A DNA stretch of 64,000 nt from Paenibacillus ehimensis NBRC 15659 (GTDB lineage: Bacteria; Bacillota; Bacilli; Paenibacillales; NBRC-103111), in contig NZ_BILX01000011.1 in NCBI RefSeq assembly GCF_004000785.1, positions 1-64,000 of the forward strand, in the 5' to 3' direction. Each line of letters opens with the position of its first letter. Within the stretch, counting starts at the first letter, position 1. The notes beneath the pieces are model-generated. The model saw only the letters and a program-made list of their open reading frames with translations. It was not told where the DNA came from and did no database searches. This document shows, one piece after another, positions 9,155 through 18,436 of this stretch. The translations under genes and the position numbers were made by a program.

Positions 9155-10255
9155 TTACGGCTTTTTCTTGCTGCGAACCATATCGACGACAAGCAGCACC
9201 AGGGGAAAGATCAGCCCGGCGGTCGGACCGTACAACGTCCACGTTCGTTCATCCCACTGCAGCTGATAAGCGGAATTCGGATAAACCACCAGAGACATCA
9301 CCACCATGATCAGCCCCAGTGGCAGCGCAAGCACACGCTCGGAGCGTACGCTAAACAATTGCGCGGCTCCCTTCAGCATCGCATAGAAGTAGATCGACGT
9401 CTTATAATAAAGCCCGATAATCCAGATGGTTGCTACGATAACCTCGATTCGCGTAATAAAATTGGCAACATTGATACGTTTGGCCAACGCATAGCTGGGG
9501 TAAAATTGCCGGGCTGTCGGTCCGGCCCCCAGCACGCCAACGCATGCCGCCGTAATGATCAACAGCAACGAGCCGCCGATGAGATTTCCGATCAGCAGCG
9601 CCTTCGCGGCTTTTGTTCCTCCCCGGACGGAAGAAGGGTAAATCATTAAATAAAAGACAACGGGAATCGACGTATAGCTGATATACAATAAAATGGCCTT
9701 GATGAACGGCTTGATTCCAAAATCGATAACCGGCAGGAAATGCTCGATTTGTATTTTGGGGGAAACGAACACAATGAGAACGAAAAAAAGCACGATTACG
9801 ACCGGAAAAAGCACTTCCACCGCACGCGCAAGCGTATTCATTCCGAGCAGCAGTCCCATGACGACAATGCCGCTAAACATGATATTGATCGTATATTCCG
9901 GCGTATCGGGCATAATTTGCGTCGTAATAAAATTGCCCATGTAATAAACCAAGGTTGTCGCTCCGCCCATAAAAGCGGTTAAAATCCAATAGAGCGAAAA
10001 GGCTGTGCCTAACCATCTTCCAAGCAGCTGGTTGCTGATCTCGACAAAGGTCATGTCGGGGTAACGGCGAGCTAAGTTTAAGAATAAAAGAATAATCGGT
10101 ACTCCTGTCACCATGCCAGCCAGGGTGGAAATCCACGCTCCTTGTTTCGTATATCCGGCGGCACCTGACGGGATGAACAAAATGGAGCTGCCGATCGAGA
10201 AAAGAATGACCATCATCAGAAATTGCCTGACGGTTATTTTTTTATCGTTGTCCAT
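9155..10255 (-). CDS. GerB-type spore germination permease (second B subunit)
   Basis: 366-residue integral membrane protein of the endospore germination permease family (Spore_permease, within the amino acid-polyamine-organocation group). About ten hydrophobic helices are visible, and the N-terminal IGSSILFIPSGAA segment resembles the ligand-binding part of this superfamily. It is the last gene of the ger operon and a clear paralogue of the gene just upstream, 21 bases away. B subunits bind the germinant in the spore inner membrane, so two different B subunits beside a single A and C could widen or tune germinant recognition. The start at 10255 follows AAAGGGGGG. Confidence 0.92.
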   Translation of the reverse strand: MDNDKKITVRQFLMMVILFSIGSSILFIPSGAAGYTKQGAWISTLAGMVTGVPIILLFLNLARRYPDMTFVEISNQLLGRWLGTAFSLYWILTAFMGGATTLVYYMGNFITTQIMPDTPEYTINIMFSGIVVMGLLLGMNTLARAVEVLFPVVIVLFFVLIVFVSPKIQIEHFLPVIDFGIKPFIKAILLYISYTSIPVVFYLMIYPSSVRGGTKAAKALLIGNLIGGSLLLIITAACVGVLGAGPTARQFYPSYALAKRINVANFITRIEVIVATIWIIGLYYKTSIYFYAMLKGAAQLFSVRSERVLALPLGLIMVVMSLVVYPNSAYQLQWDERTWTLYGPTAGLIFPLVLLVVDMVRSKKKP

Positions 10256-10276
10256 CTGACTCCCCCCTTTGTCGAA

Positions 10277-11374
10277 TCAACGGTTTCGGATTCTCTTTTT
10301 GACGGCCCCAATCCCAAGCAGAAGCAAGGGGATGATCAATCCAGAGGTTCCGACATACAATGGCCATATCTTCGTATCCCATTCGTGCCGGTAAGCGGCG
10401 CTCGGATATAAAATGCGGGAGAGGGCAATGGCAATCACTCCTAACGGCAGCACCAGAGCGCGATTGTCGGGCATTTTGAACAATTGTGCCAATCCTCTCA
10501 TCCCCGCGTAAAAATAAACGACCAGCTTAAAATAGAGCGCTATCAGCCATAAGGCCGCCATCAGCACTTCAATGCGCGTGAAAAAATTGGCGATATTGAT
10601 TTTTTTGGCCAGCGTATAGCTGGGATAAGCCTGCCGGGCTGTTCCTTCCGCTCCAAGTACCGCTATGCAAACGACGGTGATGATCAGCAGAAACAGGCCG
10701 CCGATCAGAGTACCGAGCAGCAAAGCTTTCGAGGCCCTTTTCCCTTCCCTCACGCAAGAGGGATATATCATCAGGAAAAACACCGTAGGAAAAGCAGAGA
10801 AGGCGAAATAAGAGATGTTGGCCTTGATGTGCGGCTTGAGCCCCATTTCAAATACGGGCTGCAAATTATCCGTATCCATATTCGGCGACACGGTTAAGAT
10901 CATGATGACAAAAAGCGCCGTGATGATTGGAAAAAGCGCTTCCGCGGCCTGGGCTATCGTTCGCAGTCCCAGCCGCAATCCGATGACGGCCGACAGCACG
11001 TAAAGAATATTGGCGGCGTATACAGGGGTATCGGGCATAATTTGCCGGCTCACGAACGTTCCAGCGAAGTCGACTAACGATACGGCGCCAATTACAAACG
11101 TGTTGACGATCAAAAAGATCGACACTGCCGTGCCCAACCACTTGCCAAGCAGCATTTGGCTTAGTTCCACTATGCTTAGCCCGGGATAACGATTCCCCAC
11201 GGCGATATACAGATAAACCAGGAGAAGGTTTAGTCCGATTCCCGTAACGATGGAAATCCATGCATCTTGTTTGGTTGCTGCCGCAGTGACTGTAGGCACG
11301 AACAAGACAGAGCTTCCAATCGTAAAATAAATGACAAGCAGCCTAAATTGTCTTGTGCTGATTCGCTCATCCAT
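10277..11374 (-). CDS. GerB-type spore germination permease (first B subunit)
   Basis: 365 residues, same family and length as the following gene, with parallel features such as YFTIGSSVLFVPTVTAAATK at the N terminus and AEALFPIITALF in the middle helices. It acts in the spore inner membrane together with the A and C proteins as the nutrient receptor. The ATG at 11374 lies just after the stop of the small membrane gene and follows a GGGTGATC site, suggesting translational coupling. The sequence differs from the second B subunit over most of its length, so the duplication is not recent. Confidence 0.92.
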   Translation of the reverse strand: MDERISTRQFRLLVIYFTIGSSVLFVPTVTAAATKQDAWISIVTGIGLNLLLVYLYIAVGNRYPGLSIVELSQMLLGKWLGTAVSIFLIVNTFVIGAVSLVDFAGTFVSRQIMPDTPVYAANILYVLSAVIGLRLGLRTIAQAAEALFPIITALFVIMILTVSPNMDTDNLQPVFEMGLKPHIKANISYFAFSAFPTVFFLMIYPSCVREGKRASKALLLGTLIGGLFLLIITVVCIAVLGAEGTARQAYPSYTLAKKINIANFFTRIEVLMAALWLIALYFKLVVYFYAGMRGLAQLFKMPDNRALVLPLGVIAIALSRILYPSAAYRHEWDTKIWPLYVGTSGLIIPLLLLGIGAVKKRIRNR

Positions 11375-11387
11375 GCCCGATCACCCG

Positions 11388-11630
11388 CTAATCCGACGAT
11401 TCCAACAGCCCGAATACATAATCGCTGACCGGCTTGTAGAAATACGCGATCCATTCCAAGGGATTCGGGATTTCCAACCGCATGCTTTTGGCAATACTTA
11501 GCCCGAGGCCCAAGGTCAACAGGATGGAAAATACCCATAAATCCTTCTTTCTTTTGTTCTTCAGCAGATAGGGCACTTCCATCCAAACGATAACCGCTCC
11601 GAAAGCAAGAATGCCTGCAATCGCCAGCAT
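11388..11630 (-). CDS. Small two-helix membrane protein of the ger operon
   Basis: 80 residues with hydrophobic segments at about 2-22 and 29-48 separated by the basic KNKRKK stretch. The ATG at 11630 follows AAGGAG embedded in the end of gerC, so it is translationally coupled. No named family is recognised. Small membrane proteins inside ger operons have been described as accessory 'D' subunits that modulate receptor function. Assigning that role here is inference from position and topology. Confidence 0.75.
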   Translation of the reverse strand: MLAIAGILAFGAVIVWMEVPYLLKNKRKKDLWVFSILLTLGLGLSIAKSMRLEIPNPLEWIAYFYKPVSDYVFGLLESSD

Positions 11631-11633
11631 GAC

Positions 11634-12845
11634 CTACTGCTCCTTCTTCTTCTGGATATCGTTAATAAACGAATTGGACTGTGTTCCCGTCCGTCTGACT
11701 TTTACCTGGACGGAAATGGCGACGGGCATCGTTACGAACTCTTTCTTCCAATGCTTGCTCAGCTTTTTCCAAGCTTTCGGATTGGCGCGATGAATCGCGT
11801 TGCCAAATCCGAAAATGTCCGAGCCGTAGGTTTTCTGCGCTTTGCGGACCACCTGTTTCAAGGAGGCCTGCAATTTCTCCGCTAATTTTTTTTCCAGCGC
11901 TTGCAACGACTCCGGCTTATCTAAATTGATGGCGCAGTTCACTTCCGATACATCGGCCTCTATGAAAAGGTCCACCCTGCCCTGAGGCTTTCCTTTCACG
12001 ACGTTGGCCTTGAGTTTGCTGTGGATCCGATTCACGCGCAGGTCTAAGGTGTCTTTCTTCGGGCAGGCAACCCTTTCCACCGCCCCCCGGATTTTCCCGG
12101 TAATATAGTTGTAGCTCCTGCTTTCGGATTCGTTCAACCAGCCGATCAGCTTGTCGTCTTTGAATACGCCAATGGATGTCATCTTGAAATGCGCATAGTC
12201 GGCGCTTTTTTGAACGTTTTTGATTTCCTCCGCCTGCCTCTTATCCCCTAAAATCTCGACACCCGACAGCACGGCCATTTTCCCCGCACTGGTTAAGTCG
12301 GCCAGCAGTTCGTCCAAAAACACGTTGGCCGTTTCCCCGGTTAATCTCCGGTTCCACTCCAGCGATTTAAACAGCTTGGTGGCCTGTGCTTTTTCAAGTC
12401 TCGTGACAACGCTCAAGATGTCTTCCGCGCGTTGACCTTTGGCAAGCAGGATGTAAAAGTCGGCGCGGAGCTCGCTGTCTCTTGAAAAGAAGTCCAGAAT
12501 GTCTTGCACCCCTTCGCGGGCCACCTGCTCGCTAATCACCAGGACCCGCAGATGCGATAAGTAAAAGTATCTCGGGGAGGTTTTGACCATCTTCCGTATC
12601 GCTTCGACCATGGTAGGAGCCGTCGATTGAAGGATAGACGTCGAGACTCCTCCCCCCGTCCCCTGCTTCGACGCGACGGCTTCGGGAATGACGACTTGCG
12701 CGGACAGCAAATATTCGCCATCCTGCTTATCGATGCTAATGCCGACGACAATGGAAATGTCATTCAGCTCCCGCCGGCTCCAGCAGCCGGTGAGCATCGC
12801 TCCCATGATCAAACAACACAGGATCGATAATGCGATTCGCTGCAA
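11634..12845 (-). CDS. GerC-type spore germination lipoprotein
   Basis: 403 residues from a TTG start at 12845, chosen because GGGGGAGG lies 6 bases before it. A longer frame exists but would run inside gerA. Residues 1-20 are a lipoprotein signal peptide ending in the lipobox LTGC, with C21 lipidated. The mature part begins CWSRRELND, the hallmark of Ger(x)C proteins, and has the family's three-domain length. It anchors to the outer face of the spore inner membrane and is required for receptor assembly. Only 13 bases separate it from the gerA stop. Confidence 0.93.
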   Translation of the reverse strand: MQRIALSILCCLIMGAMLTGCWSRRELNDISIVVGISIDKQDGEYLLSAQVVIPEAVASKQGTGGGVSTSILQSTAPTMVEAIRKMVKTSPRYFYLSHLRVLVISEQVAREGVQDILDFFSRDSELRADFYILLAKGQRAEDILSVVTRLEKAQATKLFKSLEWNRRLTGETANVFLDELLADLTSAGKMAVLSGVEILGDKRQAEEIKNVQKSADYAHFKMTSIGVFKDDKLIGWLNESESRSYNYITGKIRGAVERVACPKKDTLDLRVNRIHSKLKANVVKGKPQGRVDLFIEADVSEVNCAINLDKPESLQALEKKLAEKLQASLKQVVRKAQKTYGSDIFGFGNAIHRANPKAWKKLSKHWKKEFVTMPVAISVQVKVRRTGTQSNSFINDIQKKKEQ

Positions 12846-12858
12846 GTACGTCCTCCCC

Positions 12859-14511
12859 CTACCTTTGAGTCTGATCTCCCCGGTTATGCTTGGTCTCATT
12901 GGCCGGAGCGGCTTCGTCCGAAAGGCGATGCTGATTCTGAGGATGGTAAGCATCGGGACGCGTATACATTTGCCACCAAGGAACCCGCACAATCGCATCC
13001 TTTTGATCGGATAGCCTGAACGGGGCTACGGGCGACAAGTACGGTACGCCGAAGGAGCTTAAGTGGCTCAAATGCAGAACCAGCACGACAAGTCCGACAA
13101 TGATGCCGAAAATCCCGAAGGAGGCGCCCAGCCCCATAAACACAAAGCGAAGAACTCTCACCGAAATACCTAGTTCGAAGCTCGGAAATATAAAACCGGC
13201 AATTGCCGTAATCGATACGATAATGACCATCGCCGGAGAAACGAGGCCCGCGTCGACCGCGGCTTGTCCCAGCACCAGGGCGCCTACGATCGAGATCGAG
13301 GTTCCCACCGCTCTGGGCATGCGAATTCCGGCTTCGCGCAAAAGCTCGAACGTTACCTCCATCATCAGCGCTTCGATCAGAGCCGGGAAAGGAATCCCTT
13401 CCCGCTGTCCGGCAAGACTGATCAGAAGCGTCGTCGGAATCATCTCTTGATGAAAAGTGGTAATCGCGATATAGAGCGAGGGCGCCAGCAAGGAGATCAT
13501 AAGCGCGATATATCGCAAAATGCGAATCAGCCCGTAATCGGACCGATGATAATAGTCTTCGGCCGCCTGCATAAACTGTGTAAACACCGCAGGCACAATC
13601 AGAACAAAGGGCGTTCCGTCTATCAGGATCGCTACGCGCCCCTCAAGCAAGGCAGCGGCGACCACATCCGGCCGCTCGGAATTGTTAACGGTTGGAAAAA
13701 CGGAATATTTGCTATCCTGAAGGAATTCCTCGATATAGTTGCTCTCCAGGATGCCGTCGATATCAATTTGCCCGAGACGGTCGCGGACGCGCCGGAGAAT
13801 TTCGTCATTTACAATGCCGTGAATATACATGAGGCAGACGTCCGTTTGTGTCACGCGTCCAACTTGCCTGGATTCCACCCTTACGTTCGGGCTTTTAATT
13901 TTCCGGCGGATCATGGCGATGTTCGTATGGACGGATTCGGTAAATCCTTCCTGCGGCCCGCGGACGACGGTTTGCGCTATGGGCTCGGAAACGCTTCGGT
14001 ATTCCCCTCCGCTTGTGTTAACCGACAACGCTTGTCTGCACCTGTCAATCAAGAGGAGCGTGTGTCCCGTAAGCAAGGAGGAATATAAAGACTGGAGCCG
14101 GCTTTCGACGCGGATATCCCCGACGGTAACAGGCATATGCCGCAAAATCCAATCCATATTGCCCATCCCCTGATGGGAATCGGCCAACTCGTGCTTATCG
14201 GCATCAGAAAGAAACGAGTCAATGAAACGGAATACGGATTGGGAATCCACAAGACCTCCGATGTAGACAAATGCGCATTGGACCGCAGCACTCGGTCCGG
14301 CACAAATGATCCTGACAATAAGATCGGAGCTGTTCCCAAACTGGCTTTTGATCGCTTCCAGGTTATTCTGCAGCGCGCTATCCAACGGTTTCCCGCCGTC
14401 CGATGGATTGTTGCTTCTGTCCGACGGGTTGTTGCCGCCTTCCTGCTGACTGTTTTGCTGTGAGGCCGGCGAGCGGTTCATGCTTTTGTTGCTGCGGGTA
14501 AAATGCTGCAT
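12859..14511 (-). CDS. GerA-type spore germination protein
   Basis: 550 residues, first gene of the germinant receptor operon. The N-terminal 40 residues are Gln/Asn/Ser-rich and low in complexity. The cytoplasmic domain follows (about 55-300), with the NYIEEFLQDSKYSVFPTV and ALLEGRVAILIDGTPFVLI segments that typify GerAA proteins. The C-terminal membrane domain has several helices and contains PFPALIEALMMEVTFELLREAG. It works with GerB and GerC in the spore inner membrane to release ions on nutrient sensing. The ATG at 14511 follows GGTCGAGG. A sigma-G-like promoter lies immediately upstream (14545-14575). Confidence 0.94.
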   Translation of the reverse strand: MQHFTRSNKSMNRSPASQQNSQQEGGNNPSDRSNNPSDGGKPLDSALQNNLEAIKSQFGNSSDLIVRIICAGPSAAVQCAFVYIGGLVDSQSVFRFIDSFLSDADKHELADSHQGMGNMDWILRHMPVTVGDIRVESRLQSLYSSLLTGHTLLLIDRCRQALSVNTSGGEYRSVSEPIAQTVVRGPQEGFTESVHTNIAMIRRKIKSPNVRVESRQVGRVTQTDVCLMYIHGIVNDEILRRVRDRLGQIDIDGILESNYIEEFLQDSKYSVFPTVNNSERPDVVAAALLEGRVAILIDGTPFVLIVPAVFTQFMQAAEDYYHRSDYGLIRILRYIALMISLLAPSLYIAITTFHQEMIPTTLLISLAGQREGIPFPALIEALMMEVTFELLREAGIRMPRAVGTSISIVGALVLGQAAVDAGLVSPAMVIIVSITAIAGFIFPSFELGISVRVLRFVFMGLGASFGIFGIIVGLVVLVLHLSHLSSFGVPYLSPVAPFRLSDQKDAIVRVPWWQMYTRPDAYHPQNQHRLSDEAAPANETKHNRGDQTQR

Positions 14512-14544
14512 GGTTCCTCGACCTCAATCTTACGTTAATGCCAC

Positions 14545-14575
14545 TAGTATTCATCGTTCGCAGTTACTTTATTCC
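14545..14575 (-). promoter_or_regulatory. Sigma-G-like forespore promoter of the ger operon
   Basis: On the minus strand GGAATA (-35, 14570-14575) and AATACTA (-10, 14545-14551) are separated by exactly 18 bases. This fits the known sigma-G pattern (GnATA and CATACTA-like boxes) and lies 33 bases before the gerA ATG. Forespore expression is what is known for ger operons. Confidence 0.7.
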
Positions 14576-14695
14576 ATATCATGCGCATGATTGGACGTTC
14601 CTCCAAAATGTGGTTTACGGTAAATCTTCAACAACCCGCTTGAATATAAATGAAACGAACGGTGGGGACTTTGAACAAAGGAGTGGAGCCGCTGC

Positions 14696-16051
14696 ATGAG
14701 ATCGATAAGCTCGCTTACGGGTCGGATTGTGCTCCCCGGAAGTGCGGATTACGATGACGCCAGAATGAGCTACAATGCCCGGTTCTCGAAGTATCCGGCT
14801 GCCATCGTCTTTTGCGGGCATGTCCGCGATGTGGTGAATGCCGTCCGCTGGGCGCGGGAGAACGGCTATCCGCTCCGCGTACGCAGCGGGCGGCACTGCT
14901 ACGAGGATTTCACCCTCGCAGACGGCGGAATCGTCATCGATGTCAGCCCGATGAACGGCGTACGGTTCGATCCGGTGAATCGGACCGCCGCCGTTCAAAC
15001 CGGTGTCCGGCTGCTTCCGCTGTATGAGGCATTGTGGCGGCACGGCGTCACCATTCCGGGCGGAACTTGCCCGACCGTCGGAATTGCCGGGCTGACGCTG
15101 GGCGGCGGATACGGATTTCTCTCCCGCCTGCTCGGACTTTCCTGCGATCAACTGCTGGAGGTCGAAACGGTACTTGCCAGCGGCCAGGTGATCCGGGCCA
15201 ACGACCGCGAGCATGCGGATTTGCTATGGGCTTCCCGCGGCGGCGGCGGCGGAAATTTCGGCATCGCCACTTCGTTTACGTTTCGGGTGCACCCGATATC
15301 ATGCGTTGCCATCTACCGGATTGTCTGGCCTTGGCGGGATCTGCCGCTGCTGCTGAACGTATGGCAGCATTGGGCGCCCTCGGTCGACGAACGGCTGACG
15401 CCTTCACTCGTCCTGTCGGCCGGCTTCGGAGGCTATTGCACCTCCTCCGGTCTGTTTGTCGGACCCGAATGGCAGCTTCGCGAGCTGCTGGCCCCGCTGC
15501 TTGCGGCAGGAATGCCCGTCGAAACGGAGATCACGACCGTGCCTTATCTCGAGGCTTTGTACCGGTTCGGAGGGTTGAAGAAGGAAAGTGCGCAGTGGCA
15601 AATGACTCCCGAGCACCGGCACCGGTTCAAAAACAGCGGCGCCTTAGTGTACCGCCCTTTGCCGCCTCGGGCGATATCGACGATTGCCGCATTCCTTGAT
15701 GCGGCCCCGAGTCCGATCTGCATGATCATCTTCGAGAGCCTTGGCGGCCGTCTGGGACGGATTCCTGCCCATGCCACCGCTTTCGTTCATCGCCAAGCAA
15801 GCTTCCATATGCAGTATATCACCCAGTGGACCGATCCGGCGGCGGACGAAGCCCATCTCCGCTGGGCCGAGAGCATTCGGAAGGCTTTGCTCCCTTATAC
15901 GTTCGGCCAGTATGTCAATTACCCGAACGTCTTCGACGCCGATTGGGCGCAGGCGTATTACGGCTCCAATCTTAGCGCGCTGCGCCGGATCAAGCGGAAA
16001 TACGATCCGGATAACGTGTTCCGGTTCGCACAAAGCATTCCGCCGCTGTAA
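14696..16051 (+). CDS. FAD-dependent oxidase, berberine-bridge-enzyme family
   Basis: 451-residue flavoprotein of the VAO/BBE type. The FAD domain contains RSGRHCYED with H67, the usual 8-alpha-N1-histidyl attachment residue, and GGTCPTVGIAG with C125, the usual 6-S-cysteinyl residue, so bicovalent FAD is predicted. The C terminus has the BBE signature (YYGSNLSALRRIKRKYDPDN). Bacillus relatives include YvdP/CotQ, a spore coat protein, and sugar oxidases; the substrate here is unknown. No Tat or Sec signal is obvious. The ATG at 14696 follows AAAGGAG. It is divergent from the ger operon and monocistronic. Confidence 0.9.
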   Translation: MRSISSLTGRIVLPGSADYDDARMSYNARFSKYPAAIVFCGHVRDVVNAVRWARENGYPLRVRSGRHCYEDFTLADGGIVIDVSPMNGVRFDPVNRTAAVQTGVRLLPLYEALWRHGVTIPGGTCPTVGIAGLTLGGGYGFLSRLLGLSCDQLLEVETVLASGQVIRANDREHADLLWASRGGGGGNFGIATSFTFRVHPISCVAIYRIVWPWRDLPLLLNVWQHWAPSVDERLTPSLVLSAGFGGYCTSSGLFVGPEWQLRELLAPLLAAGMPVETEITTVPYLEALYRFGGLKKESAQWQMTPEHRHRFKNSGALVYRPLPPRAISTIAAFLDAAPSPICMIIFESLGGRLGRIPAHATAFVHRQASFHMQYITQWTDPAADEAHLRWAESIRKALLPYTFGQYVNYPNVFDADWAQAYYGSNLSALRRIKRKYDPDNVFRFAQSIPPL

Positions 16052-16120
16052 GTCCTCCTTGTCATCCATGAGAACCCGCTGAACCGACCGGACCCCCCAC
16101 AGGTTGACCTCTTGTGAAAA

Positions 16121-16164
16121 AAGCGTTTAAACGCTTGCAACGCCAAGCTCCGTTATGCTATAGT
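16121..16164 (+). promoter_or_regulatory. helD promoter with a 16-base perfect palindrome
   Basis: AAGCGTTTAAACGCTT (16121-16136) is a perfect palindrome. Its last bases overlap a -35 box TTGCAA (16135-16140), followed after 18 bases by TATAGT (16159-16164) with a TGC extension. The arrangement looks like an operator over a promoter; the regulator is unknown. Confidence 0.5.
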
Positions 16165-16216
16165 ATTACTCCTGTCCATTTTTGGGAATTCATAACACGA
16201 ACGGAGGTACGGACCC

Positions 16217-18388
16217 ATGGAATCTAGTCTGCAAAGCGCTTACTTGGAGGAGAAAGAACGGCTGGAGCAAACGATTCAAGAAATGGAAAGGCATCTGGAA
16301 GCACTTCAGGCTATACCGCCCTATACGGGACACGACATGACGGAGCAGGTGCTGGAGTCGATCCGCGAAAACAAGCGGCGCAGCTTGGCGCACGCGCTGC
16401 CCGAGCCTTACTTCGGCAGACTGGATTTTCATGAAACGGGAAAGCCCGGTCCGGCCCCGCTCTATATAGGTAAATCCGGCGTGGAAAAGGCGGACTCTCC
16501 CGAGCTGATGGTTGTCGATTGGCGTGCTCCGGTAGCGAGCCTTTTTTATTCGTTCACGGGAGGCAGCGAAGCGGTCAGCTACGATTCGCCCGATGGCGTC
16601 GTGCAAGGGCTCGTCTACTTGAAGCGCAACCTTGTGATCCGCAAGCAGATTCTGCAGCGCGTGGTCGATACGTTCGACCGCGCATCGGACGCGATGGCGG
16701 TTACGGACGAGTTCCTGCTGTACCGGCTCGGCGAGAATAAAGACAATAAGCTGCGCGACATCGTCTCGACGATCCAAGCTGAGCAGGATGCGATCATTCG
16801 TGCCGGCAAAAACCATGCGCTCGTCATTCAAGGCGTCGCGGGAAGCGGGAAAACGACCGTGGCCCTGCATCGGCTTGCTTACCTGCTCTATCAATACCGG
16901 GATCAAGTCAAAGCGGAAAAAATGATCATTTTCGCGCCCTCCCGCATGTTTCTCGATTATATTTCCGGCGTTCTGCCGGAGCTCGGCGTCGGGCATATCC
17001 AGCAAACCACGTTCTCCGACTGGGCGCTGGAGCTGCTGGATCACGAGGTCAAGCTGGCCGACCCGGCACAAGCGCTGCGGCATTGGTTCGCCGTCGGCGC
17101 GGCGCGCCCGGTCATGGACGATACGGCCCCCGGCCGGTTTAAGGGCGCGCTCCGCTTTATGCAGTGGCTGGACGGGCTGTTGAACGCATACGAGCTGCAG
17201 GCGGTGCCGCAGACGGACTTTGTTCCGTGGGACGGCGCCAAGCTCCCGTACCGCACCATCCGCGACTGGTACGCGGTGGAATACAAGCACGAGCCGCTGA
17301 TGAAGCGCCGCGAGCGGGTGCTGGCCCGAATCAAGCGATGGCTGGAGATGGAGCTCGATAAAGTATGGGAGGTCCACCTGAAGAAGGATTACAAGAAGCG
17401 AGGCTCCGCCCGGCTTCGCGATTATGGCAAGCAATGGACGGCCTATTCGCCTTTCGGCTTCTACAAGGAGCTGTTCCGCACGGCGGAGTCCGGCGCCCTG
17501 CCCTTCGTTTCCGAGGCGGATGAGCGGTTCATTCCCGAAGAGGTGCGGCAAGCCACGCTCACGGCAGCCAAGAAAAAGCTGGTGCAGCCGGAGGACCTCG
17601 CCCCGCTGCTCTTTATTCGCCAGCGCTTCGAAGGCATCCATGGCGATCTGCGCTTCGACCATACCGTTATCGACGAAGCGCAGGACTTCTCGCCATTCCA
17701 GGTGGCGCTGCTGGCACTGCACACAAAGAACGGTTCGTTCTCGATTCTCGGCGATTTGTCGCAAGGCATTCACGCCTACCAAGGCGTTCGGGATTGGCAA
17801 GAGCTGTTGTCGCTGTTCCCGGAAGAGAACCGCGCCTACTATACGCTGAACCGCAGCTACCGATCGACGATGGAAATTATTTACTTCGCGAACGAAGTGC
17901 TGAAGCGCGGACTTGCCGAGCCGCCGGCACTGGCCGTGCCGGTATTCCGCAGCGGCGAGCCGGTCGAGCTCGCGCAAGCGGACGGCCCGGCGCTGGCGCA
18001 GCGCCTCGCCGGAGCCGTGCAGGAACACCGGCAGCGCGAGGGCGCAGGCACGCTAGCCGTCCTCGCCCGCACGGAGGAGCGGTGCCGCGAGCTGCACGCG
18101 CAGCTGCTCGCCGCCGGATGCGACGGCGTGAACCTGATCGTCCCGGGCCAGCAGCAGTACGAGGGCGGCGTCTCCGTCGTTCCGGTGTACATGGCCAAAG
18201 GACTCGAGTTCGATTCCGTCCTGCTCGTGGACGTCGATCCGGTCCATTACGCGCAGACGCCGCAGGACGCGAAGCTGCTTTATGTCGGCTGCACCCGGGC
18301 TCTGCACGAGCTGAAGCTGTATTATTCGGGCGATCCTTCCCCGTTGATCGCCGGCGTTCAAGGCGATTTTGTGAAGGCGGCGCAGTAA
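16217..18388 (+). CDS. helD: RNA polymerase recycling motor ATPase HelD
   Basis: 723-residue superfamily 1 helicase-like ATPase. HelD binds stalled RNA polymerase and uses ATP to clear nucleic acid from it. The N-terminal coiled-coil arm (about 1-45, starting MESSLQSAYLEEKERLEQ) inserts into the polymerase secondary channel in characterised homologues. Walker A GVAGSGKTTVALHR lies at about 206-219, the Walker B-like VIDEAQDFSP at about 490, and the late SF1 motifs include RSYRSTMEI and the YVGCTRALH box. It matches B. subtilis YvgS/HelD in order and length. Start at 16217 after ACGGAGGTA. Monocistronic with its own terminator. Confidence 0.94.
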   Translation: MESSLQSAYLEEKERLEQTIQEMERHLEALQAIPPYTGHDMTEQVLESIRENKRRSLAHALPEPYFGRLDFHETGKPGPAPLYIGKSGVEKADSPELMVVDWRAPVASLFYSFTGGSEAVSYDSPDGVVQGLVYLKRNLVIRKQILQRVVDTFDRASDAMAVTDEFLLYRLGENKDNKLRDIVSTIQAEQDAIIRAGKNHALVIQGVAGSGKTTVALHRLAYLLYQYRDQVKAEKMIIFAPSRMFLDYISGVLPELGVGHIQQTTFSDWALELLDHEVKLADPAQALRHWFAVGAARPVMDDTAPGRFKGALRFMQWLDGLLNAYELQAVPQTDFVPWDGAKLPYRTIRDWYAVEYKHEPLMKRRERVLARIKRWLEMELDKVWEVHLKKDYKKRGSARLRDYGKQWTAYSPFGFYKELFRTAESGALPFVSEADERFIPEEVRQATLTAAKKKLVQPEDLAPLLFIRQRFEGIHGDLRFDHTVIDEAQDFSPFQVALLALHTKNGSFSILGDLSQGIHAYQGVRDWQELLSLFPEENRAYYTLNRSYRSTMEIIYFANEVLKRGLAEPPALAVPVFRSGEPVELAQADGPALAQRLAGAVQEHRQREGAGTLAVLARTEERCRELHAQLLAAGCDGVNLIVPGQQQYEGGVSVVPVYMAKGLEFDSVLLVDVDPVHYAQTPQDAKLLYVGCTRALHELKLYYSGDPSPLIAGVQGDFVKAAQ

Positions 18389-18392
18389 AGCG

Positions 18393-18423
18393 AAAGGCCG
18401 GGGCGGAAGTCCGGCCTTTTTTA
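18393..18423 (+). terminator. Terminator after helD
   Basis: AAAGGCCGG pairs with CCGGCCTTT around a 9-base loop and is followed by a T run. The AAA on the left flank lets it also serve the convergent MFS gene. Confidence 0.85.
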
Positions 18424-18436
18424 CTTTTATTCGGTA

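Noticed and set aside
12846-12998. Longer gerC reading frame starting inside gerA
   Set aside because: It would put about 50 non-conserved residues before the lipoprotein signal peptide. TTG 12845 has an ideal ribosome site.
16190-18028. Long open frame (612 codons) on the minus strand
   Set aside because: It lies antisense to helD, has arginine/leucine-rich composition and no recognisable domain. It is a shadow frame caused by high GC and codon bias.
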